DNA of 64,000 bases from positions 1 through 64,000 of the forward strand of contig NZ_JOEV01000022.1 of assembly GCF_000721105.1 (NCBI RefSeq). The letters run 5' to 3'. The DNA is from Streptomyces cellulosae (GTDB taxonomy: Bacteria > Actinomycetota > Actinomycetes > Streptomycetales > Streptomycetaceae). The position numbers and the translations under genes were made by a program. The notes below the pieces were generated by a model, which saw only the letters and a list, made by a program, of their open reading frames with translations, was not told where the DNA came from and ran no database searches. Shown piece after piece: positions 58,769 through 64,000 of the stretch. The stretch's first letter is position 1, and the number at the start of each line of letters is the position of its first letter.

Positions 58769-59869
58769 TCAGCTGTCCGAACCGCCGGCCCGCAGCGTGG
58801 CGAGGTCGGCCTTGACGGTGTTGATCGGGATGGCGAAGCCGAGGCCCACGCTGCCCGCGTCGGACGAGGACGACCCGGCGGCGGCCGAGTACATCGCCGA
58901 GTTGATCCCGATGATGTTGCCGTTCATGTCGATCAGCGCGCCGCCGGAGTTGCCGGGGTTGAGTGAGGCGTCCGTCTGGAGCGCCTTGTACGTCGTCGTG
59001 GACGAGCCGGTGTCGCCGTTGAACTGCTGACCGCCGAACTCGAACGGCCACTGGCCGTTGCCGCCCTGCTGTTGTTGTTGCTGTCCGCCCTCGTCGGTGG
59101 AGACGGTGACGTCACGGTTCAGGGCGGAGACGATGCCGCTGGTGACGGTGCCGGTCAGGCCCTCGGGGGAGCCGATCGCGACGACTTGGTCGCCGACCTG
59201 GACGCCGGAGGAGTCGCCGAGGGCGGCCGTGGTCAGGCCGGAGGCGTTCTCCAGCTTGATCAGGGCGAGGTCCTTCTTGCTGTCGGTGCCGACGACCTTC
59301 GCGGTGTACGTCTTGCCGTTGCTCGTGCTCACCTTGACCGAGTCCGCGCCGGAGACGACGTGGTTGTTGGTGATGATCTCGCCGTCACCGGTGATGATCA
59401 CGCCGGAGCCGGTGGACTCACCCGCGTTCGAGGTGGCGTTGATCTCGACGATGCTCGGGCTGACCGCCTTGGCGACCCCGGCGACCGTGCCCTTGTCGGC
59501 GGAGGGCACCACGTTGGTGCTGGTGCCGGTGCTGCTGCTCGCGGTGACCGTGTCCGGGCCGGTCAGCTCCTGGATGCCGTACGCGGTCCCGCCGCCTATC
59601 GCCGCGGCGACGATCGCCACGGCCGCGAGCAGCGGGACCGGGCCCCGGGCGCGCTTCCTGGGTGCCGCGGCGGGCGCGGGCGGGGGCCCGGAGAAGGTGG
59701 GCGGCTGGGCCGGCGGGGGCGGCCACTCGGGGTTCACCGGGGCCACGGGATTCATGGGGGCGGCGGAGTGCTGCTGCTGGGGGTACGCCGACTGAAGGGG
59801 GACAGCGGCTTCGTGTCCGTGTCCCTGGGGGTTCTCGTACTCGCCACTGCGGCGGAAGCTCTCGGTCAT
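58769..59869 (-). CDS. HtrA-type membrane-anchored serine protease (PDZ-less)
   Basis: 366 aa. A Pro/Gln-rich cytoplasmic tail and one membrane helix (PVLLAAVAIVAAAIGGG-like, residues about 77-98) precede a trypsin-like domain with His in EIITNNHVVSGAD, Asp in SKKDLALIKLE and Ser in LNPGNSGGALIDMNG. The chain ends just after FAIPINTVKADLATL, so the usual PDZ domain is missing. A Gln-rich loop (GGQQQQQQGG) lies in the protease domain. It degrades damaged proteins at the outer membrane face and probably belongs to the MprAB-like envelope-stress circuit. Confidence 0.95.
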   Translation of the reverse strand: MTESFRRSGEYENPQGHGHEAAVPLQSAYPQQQHSAAPMNPVAPVNPEWPPPPAQPPTFSGPPPAPAAAPRKRARGPVPLLAAVAIVAAAIGGGTAYGIQELTGPDTVTASSSTGTSTNVVPSADKGTVAGVAKAVSPSIVEINATSNAGESTGSGVIITGDGEIITNNHVVSGADSVKVSTSNGKTYTAKVVGTDSKKDLALIKLENASGLTTAALGDSSGVQVGDQVVAIGSPEGLTGTVTSGIVSALNRDVTVSTDEGGQQQQQQGGNGQWPFEFGGQQFNGDTGSSTTTYKALQTDASLNPGNSGGALIDMNGNIIGINSAMYSAAAGSSSSDAGSVGLGFAIPINTVKADLATLRAGGSDS

Positions 59870-59870
59870 G

Positions 59871-59894
59871 TCACACAGCCTGTCCGCCGACCAT
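59871..59894 (-). promoter_or_regulatory. Possible leader peptide upstream of htrA
   Basis: A short frame, ATG 59894 to TGA 59871 (MVGGQAV), has GGGAG 5-6 nt upstream and ends 1 nt before the htrA ATG. The htrA start has no good RBS of its own, so its translation could be coupled to this leader. Confidence 0.4.
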
Positions 59895-59979
59895 GAGAGC
59901 TCCCTGAGCGCCGGCTGAGAAGCCCGGCAGAACCTCGTTCGCCCGATATAAAGACGCTTCTCGCCGCTCGCGGGGCCCT

Positions 59980-60018
59980 CTCAGAAAGCTCTCAGAGAGC
60001 TCTCAGGAAGCCCCTCAG
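59980..60018 (-). promoter_or_regulatory. Phased CTCAG repeats upstream of htrA
   Basis: CTCAG occurs at 59980, 59991, 60002 and 60014 (plus strand), i.e. with 11-, 11- and 12-bp spacing. An AT-rich TATATC-type -10 lies near 59945 on the minus strand. Tandem sites in helical phase just upstream of -35 are typical for OmpR-family activators, so this is the probable target of the MprA-like regulator. Confidence 0.65.
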
Positions 60019-60040
60019 CACATCGCAATCAGGCGCGCTC

Positions 60041-61063
60041 TCACACGCACCCGCACGACTTCCGCAGCACCAACCGCGACGGGAACTGCTTCAACCGCTC
60101 CTGCCGGGACCCGGCCACCCGCAGCCCGTCGTCCAGTACGAGGTCCACGGCGGCCCGTGCCATCGCCGAACGGTCCGAGGCGATCGTGGTCAGCGGCGGG
60201 TCGGCGAGCGCCGCCTCCTTGATGTCGTCGAAGCCGGCCACCGCCAGCTTCTCGGGCACGTCGATGCGCAGCTCGCGCGCCGCGCGCAGGACGCCGATGG
60301 CCTGGTCGTCGGTGGAGCAGAAGATCGCGGGCGGTCGCCGGGGCCCGGAGAGGATGCCGAGCGCCACCTGATAGGCGTCGTAGCGGTTGTACGGCGCCTC
60401 GAAGAGCCGTCCCTCGGTGGACAGCCCGGCCTCCCGCATCGCGCGCCGCCAGCCCTCGACGTGGTCGGAGACGGGGTCGCCGACAGCGGGGGTGTCCGCG
60501 GTGCCGCCCATGCAGGCGACGTAGTCGTAGCCGTGCTCCAGCAGGTGGCGGACGGCGACCTGGGCGCCGCCCAGGTCGTCCGTGACGACGGCGACGTCGT
60601 CGATGGCTTCGGGCCGCTCGTGCAGCAGCACCACCCGGGCGTCCCAGGCGTCGATCTCGGCGGCGGCGTTGTCGTTCAGCGCGTGGCTGACGAGGATCAG
60701 GCCGGAGACCCGCATGCCGAGGAAGGCGCGCAGGTAGTGGACCTCGCGCTCGCCGACGTAGTCGGAGTTGCCGACCAGGACCATCTTTCCGCGCTCGGAC
60801 GCCGCCTGTTCGACCGCGTGCGCCATCTCCCCGAAGAAGGGCTGGCGCGCGTCCGGCACGATCAGGCCTATGAGATCCGTGCGCCGCGAGGCCATCGCCT
60901 GGGCGACCCGGTCGGGGCGGTAGCCCAGTTCCTTGATCGCGGCGAGGACACGCTCGCGCGTGGCCGGGGCGACCGGCCGGGGTCCGTTGTTGATGACATA
61001 GCTGACGACGGCGGTGGACGTCCCCGCCAGTCGCGCCACGTCATCCCTGGTTACCTTGGCCAC
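60041..61063 (-). CDS. LacI-family transcriptional regulator
   Basis: 340 aa. The HTH (residues 4-50: [20 protein letters not shown], then [19 protein letters not shown]) is followed by a periplasmic-binding-protein-like sugar domain ([60 protein letters not shown]). It ends LRKSCGCV, with two Cys unusual for the family. The effector and target genes are not evident; no sugar-utilisation operon is adjacent. Confidence 0.95.
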   Translation of the reverse strand: MAKVTRDDVARLAGTSTAVVSYVINNGPRPVAPATRERVLAAIKELGYRPDRVAQAMASRRTDLIGLIVPDARQPFFGEMAHAVEQAASERGKMVLVGNSDYVGEREVHYLRAFLGMRVSGLILVSHALNDNAAAEIDAWDARVVLLHERPEAIDDVAVVTDDLGGAQVAVRHLLEHGYDYVACMGGTADTPAVGDPVSDHVEGWRRAMREAGLSTEGRLFEAPYNRYDAYQVALGILSGPRRPPAIFCSTDDQAIGVLRAARELRIDVPEKLAVAGFDDIKEAALADPPLTTIASDRSAMARAAVDLVLDDGLRVAGSRQERLKQFPSRLVLRKSCGCV

Positions 61064-61157
61064 GCGCGGAGTCTACGCGGATGGACCCGCTCTGGGCAGG
61101 GCGTACGGATGCCTCCCGGAGCGGAAGCGCGCGGGAGCGACGCCCTGCCCACGCCGG

Positions 61158-61937
61158 CTACGCCTCCGCCGCGATCTCGGCGGCGTCCAGTGCGTCCGTG
61201 TCGTCCGCATCGTCCGTGTTTGTAGGGGCCGACTTGGGCTTCACGTCCTCCGTCGCGCGCTCGCCCTTCTCCGGAGTAACGAATCGATAACCGACGTTCC
61301 GGACGGTTCCGATCAGCGACTCGTGCTCGGGCCCGAGCTTGGCGCGCAGGCGTCGTACGTGCACGTCGACGGTCCGGGTGCCGCCGAAGTAGTCGTAGCC
61401 CCAGACCTCCTGGAGGAGCTGCGCGCGGGTGAAGACGCGGCCGGGGTGCTGGGCGAGGTACTTCAGGAGCTCGAACTCCTTGAAGGTGAGGTCGAGGACC
61501 CGGCCCTTGAGCTTGGCGGAGTAGGTCGCCTCGTCGACCGACAGGTCGCCGTTGCGGATCTCCATGGGGGAGTCGTCGTTGACGATCTGCTGGCGGCCCA
61601 TGGCCAGACGCAGGCGCGCCTCGACCTCCGCCGGTCCGGCGGTGTCCAGCAGGACGTCGTCGATGCCCCAGTCGGCGGTGACGGCCGCGAGGCCGCCCTC
61701 GGTCACGACGAGGATGAGCGGACAGCCGGGCCCGGTGGACCGCAGCAGTTGGCACAGGCTGCGGACCTGCGGCAGATCACGGCGCCCGTCGATCAGAATG
61801 ACGTCGGCACCCGGGGTGTCGACGAGGGCGGGCCCCTCCGCCGGAGCCACGCGCACGTTGTGCAGCAGCAGGCCGAGGGCGGGAAGCACCTCCGTGGACG
61901 GCTGGAGGGCGTTGGTCAGGAGCAGCAGAGAACTCAT
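61158..61937 (-). CDS. glnR: Nitrogen regulator GlnR
   Basis: 259 aa from ATG 61937. A longer in-frame ATG at 62054 lies in the divergent promoter region. The atypical receiver domain begins [20 protein letters not shown] and has [10 protein letters not shown] in the phospho-acceptor region. GlnR lacks a partner kinase and works without phosphorylation. The winged-helix domain has [40 protein letters not shown] and VRNVGYRFV. An acidic tail ([18 protein letters not shown]) ends it. It controls ammonium assimilation genes such as glnA and amtB. Confidence 0.97.
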   Translation of the reverse strand: MSSLLLLTNALQPSTEVLPALGLLLHNVRVAPAEGPALVDTPGADVILIDGRRDLPQVRSLCQLLRSTGPGCPLILVVTEGGLAAVTADWGIDDVLLDTAGPAEVEARLRLAMGRQQIVNDDSPMEIRNGDLSVDEATYSAKLKGRVLDLTFKEFELLKYLAQHPGRVFTRAQLLQEVWGYDYFGGTRTVDVHVRRLRAKLGPEHESLIGTVRNVGYRFVTPEKGERATEDVKPKSAPTNTDDADDTDALDAAEIAAEA

Positions 61938-62108
61938 ACGTCTGGTTCCTCCTCGGTCCCTGCGAGGACGTGGTGCGGTGCGGCACTGCTCTGCGATCCC
62001 GGGGCCCCGTACACCTGCGGTTTCCCGCTTCGTATACAACGCTTCCGAAAGCACAAAAGGACCCGGGGGCTACGCTGCCCAGGTCCTCTGTCCAGGAGAA
62101 TAGCCCAC
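61938..62108. promoter_or_regulatory. Divergent promoter region of glnR and hydrolase
   Basis: 171 nt between two divergent genes, with an AT-richer centre at 62028-62066. I find no clear GlnR box (GTNAC half-sites in correct spacing). Confidence 0.4.
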
Positions 62109-63065
62109 ATGAGCACGGGTTCGGCAGGTCATGTGGCGCGATCCACGAATCGTCCGCACTCTGAGACGAGCAGACGCACCGCATTGCGGACGTTTCTGCA
62201 CACCGCCGATGGTGTGACGATCGATTCCGTATACGACCCGGGTACCGCCGTATACGACGCCTCGACGTCATCTCCTGGCGACCCGTTGTTCAAACCGGTG
62301 GGCGGTCCGGTGGGCGATCCGGGGCGCGATCCGGGGCGCGATCCGGTGGGTGATCCGGTGTTCGTCATCGCCCACGGTTTCACCGGTGACGTGGACCGTC
62401 CGCACGTTCGTCGGGTGGCGGCCGCGTTCGCGCGGTACGGCGCCGTGGTCACCTTCTCCTTCCGGGGCCACGGTGCCTCCGGCGGGCACTCGACGGTCGG
62501 CGCCCGGGAGGTGCTGGACCTCGCGGCGGCGGTCGAGTGGGCCCGCTCGCTCGGGCACCGGCGCGTGGTCACCGTCGGCTTCTCCATGGGCGGCTCGGTG
62601 GCACTGCGGCACGCGGCGCTCTACGGCCCGAACCCGCCCGAGCGGGAGCGGGTGCACGCGGGGCGCGTGGAAGCGGCGACGGACGCCGTGGTCTCGGTGA
62701 GCGCCCCCGCCCGCTGGTACTACCGGGGCACGGCCCCCATGCGCCGGCTCCACTGGCTGGTGACGCGCCCCACGGGACGCCTGGTGGGCCGCTACGGCTT
62801 CCGTACGCGCATCCACCACCGCGAGTGGGACCCGGTACCCGTGTCACCGGTGGAGGCGGTCCCGAGGATCGCGCCGACGCCCCTGCTGATCGTGCACGGC
62901 GCCATCGACGGCTACTTCCCGCTCGACCACCCCCGCATGCTGGCCGCTGCCGCGGGCGGCCACGCGGAACTCTGGCTGGAGCCCGGCATGGGTCACGCGG
63001 AACACGCCGCTGGAGACGAGCTGCTCGCCCGCATCGGAGACTGGGCTGTCGGTCGGGCGGGCTAG
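62109..63065 (+). CDS. Alpha/beta hydrolase
   Basis: 318 aa from ATG 62109. FVIAHGFTGDVDRPHVRRVA is the oxyanion-loop region, GHGASGG follows the second strand, VTVGFSMGGSVALR holds the nucleophile Ser, LIVHGAIDGYFPLDHPRML the Asp, and EPGMGHAEHAAG the His. An insert (GPVGDPGRDPGRDPVGDP) comes from a 12-bp repeated DNA segment and lengthens the loop before the oxyanion site. It is cytoplasmic. The substrate is unknown. It is followed after 70 nt by a MoaD-like gene. Confidence 0.92.
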   Translation: MSTGSAGHVARSTNRPHSETSRRTALRTFLHTADGVTIDSVYDPGTAVYDASTSSPGDPLFKPVGGPVGDPGRDPGRDPVGDPVFVIAHGFTGDVDRPHVRRVAAAFARYGAVVTFSFRGHGASGGHSTVGAREVLDLAAAVEWARSLGHRRVVTVGFSMGGSVALRHAALYGPNPPERERVHAGRVEAATDAVVSVSAPARWYYRGTAPMRRLHWLVTRPTGRLVGRYGFRTRIHHREWDPVPVSPVEAVPRIAPTPLLIVHGAIDGYFPLDHPRMLAAAAGGHAELWLEPGMGHAEHAAGDELLARIGDWAVGRAG

Positions 63066-63135
63066 CCTGACCGTGTACACGGCCGACTGACGGCCCATTG
63101 ACTGCCGACGATTGCCGATTGATTGAGGAACCGGG

Positions 63136-63390
63136 ATGGCGAAGGTCACGGTGCGCTACTGGGCCGCCGCGAAGGCCGCGGCCGGAGTCGCCGAGGAGCT
63201 GTTCGACGCGGACACCCTGGCCGAGGCGCTGGACGCCGTGCGCGGGCGACACCCCGGCGAACTCGTGCGCGTCCTGCTGCGCTGCTCGTTCCTCGTCGAC
63301 GGTGACCCCGTGGGCACCCGCGGACATGAGACGGTACGGCTGGCCGACGGCGGCACGGTCGAAGTGCTCCCGCCGTTCGCAGGAGGGTGA
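63136..63390 (+). CDS. MoaD/ThiS-family sulfur carrier protein
   Basis: 84 aa. A ubiquitin-like fold is predicted from the pattern VTVRYWAAAKAAAG, LAEALDAVRGRHPGELVRVL, RLADGGTVEVLPPFAGG. The C-terminal Gly-Gly is the site of adenylation and thiocarboxylation. It probably donates sulfur in molybdopterin or a similar cofactor pathway. No moaE or thiF-type partner is visible here. It precedes the Gln-rich gene by 2 nt and is likely cotranscribed. Confidence 0.9.
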   Translation: MAKVTVRYWAAAKAAAGVAEELFDADTLAEALDAVRGRHPGELVRVLLRCSFLVDGDPVGTRGHETVRLADGGTVEVLPPFAGG

Positions 63391-63392
63391 CG

Positions 63393-64000
63393 ATGACCAA
63401 CCAGCCGTACCAGGGACCGTACGAAGGGCCGTACGACGGGCAGCAGTATCAAGCCCAGCAGTATCAAGCCCAGCAGCACCAGGGACAGCAGCACCAGGGA
63501 CAGCAGCACCAGGGACAGCAGCACCAGGGACAGCAGCACCAGGGACAGCAGTACGACGGGCAGCAGCACCAGCCGCAGCAGTATCCGGGACAGCAGCACC
63601 AGGGGTACGACCCGTACTGGCAGCAGGCCAACGAGGATCCGCAGGCCGCCCAGCAGTACACACAGCAGTGGCAGGGCCAGACCTGGGAGACACAGGCGCA
63701 CGCCCCGGTGCAGCCGGGTCCGCCCGTGCCGCCCGCCGAGACGGCGTATCTGCCGCAGCAGGGGCCCGCGGAACAGGCGGCCGCCGCCTCCTACTCGCCC
63801 TACCCGGCGCAGCGGCCGCAGACCCCTCAGCAACCGCGGCCCGAGGCGCCCCAGCCGCAGGCACCGGCGGCGGCCGGGGATGCGGCCGCCCCTACCTACG
63901 GTCCCGCCACCGTCGCCGGCAACGCGCGCATCACGGACGCTCAGCGTGCCCGCCTCGAAGGCCGGTCGCCGGTCATCGAACCCGGCATGCAGCCCGCCGC
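63393..64000 (+). CDS. Gln/Pro-rich membrane-type protein, N-terminal part
   Basis: Partial: 202 codons to the window edge. ATG 63393 has AGGAGGG 5-6 nt upstream. The visible part is a low-complexity cytoplasmic-type leader, with QQHQG repeated five times from an exact 15-bp DNA repeat (63471-63545), then Pro/Gln-rich sequence and the start of an ordered region (ARITDAQRARLEGRSPVIEP). This head is typical of Streptomyces membrane proteins whose hydrophobic domain comes later; that part is outside the window. Confidence 0.85.
   Translation, partial: MTNQPYQGPYEGPYDGQQYQAQQYQAQQHQGQQHQGQQHQGQQHQGQQHQGQQYDGQQHQPQQYPGQQHQGYDPYWQQANEDPQAAQQYTQQWQGQTWETQAHAPVQPGPPVPPAETAYLPQQGPAEQAAAASYSPYPAQRPQTPQQPRPEAPQPQAPAAAGDAAAPTYGPATVAGNARITDAQRARLEGRSPVIEPGMQPA
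63471..63545 (+). repeat. 15-bp tandem repeat, five exact copies
   Basis: The unit CAGCAGCACCAGGGA (QQHQG) is repeated five times in frame within the Gln-rich gene, with related units before and after. Confidence 0.95.

Noticed and set aside
61938..62108. GlnR autoregulatory site in its own promoter
   Set aside because: No pair of GTNAC-type half-sites with the right spacing could be found.

Overview
The window is high-GC DNA from a Streptomyces chromosome. The evidence is the S. coelicolor-like gene neighbourhood (pstSCAB, ppk, mshD, glnR and an HtrA/two-component locus), the many GTG and leaderless starts, the WhiJ-type HTH/DUF397 gene sets, and a 5S rRNA typical of the genus. It lies on a chromosomal core arm and contains no prophage, CRISPR array or tRNA gene that I can see.

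Layout. 1-225: end of an rRNA operon (23S-5S spacer, 5S, terminator). 257-2881: a NarL-type two-component system divergent from a GNAT acetyltransferase, sharing a perfect dyad. 2890-10179: a six-gene minus-strand cluster of membrane and ATPase proteins related to conjugation/type IV secretion machinery. It looks like the cmdABCDEF differentiation locus of S. coelicolor, and its VirB4-like ATPase is frameshifted at a run of seven G. 10626-18655: accessory genes (S53 protease, broken TetR gene, esterase, an ABC exporter with two paralogous permeases and a lipoprotein, a VOC protein). 18648-20512: a WhiJ-like set (two DUF397 proteins, an XRE/DUF5753 regulator and a divergent ATP-binding protein). 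20738-25756: Uma2 protein, trypsin-like protease, NlpC/P60 hydrolase, PAP2 phosphatase and a Tat-exported flavoprotein.

25945-38626 is the phosphate section: a PHO-box array, pstS-pstC-pstA-pstB, convergent pit and PhoU-like genes, csoR with its operator, small proteins, a LolA-like lipoprotein, then NUDIX, CHAD and polyphosphate kinase. It takes up phosphate at high and low affinity and stores it as polyphosphate. 38782-39865 is a graveyard of ABC permease fragments on both strands. 39959-44227 holds mycothiol synthase, a secreted 5'-nucleotidase and a LmeA-like protein. 44278-49813 is a second accessory block (Uma2, three overlapping small genes, a second XRE/DUF397 pair, a frameshifted hypothetical gene and a long Imm49-type protein). 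49906-52964 holds secreted proteins: a pectate lyase-pectinesterase fusion and an aerolysin-like candidate.

53128-64000 is mostly core: an APH-type kinase, a SigE-type sigma factor with its membrane partner, an IS scar, an MprAB-like two-component system with an HtrA protease preceded by 11-bp-phased repeats, a LacI regulator, glnR, an alpha/beta hydrolase, a MoaD-like protein and the start of a Gln-rich protein cut by the window edge.

All family assignments come from reading motifs by eye. Comparisons with S. coelicolor gene order are from memory and were not computed.
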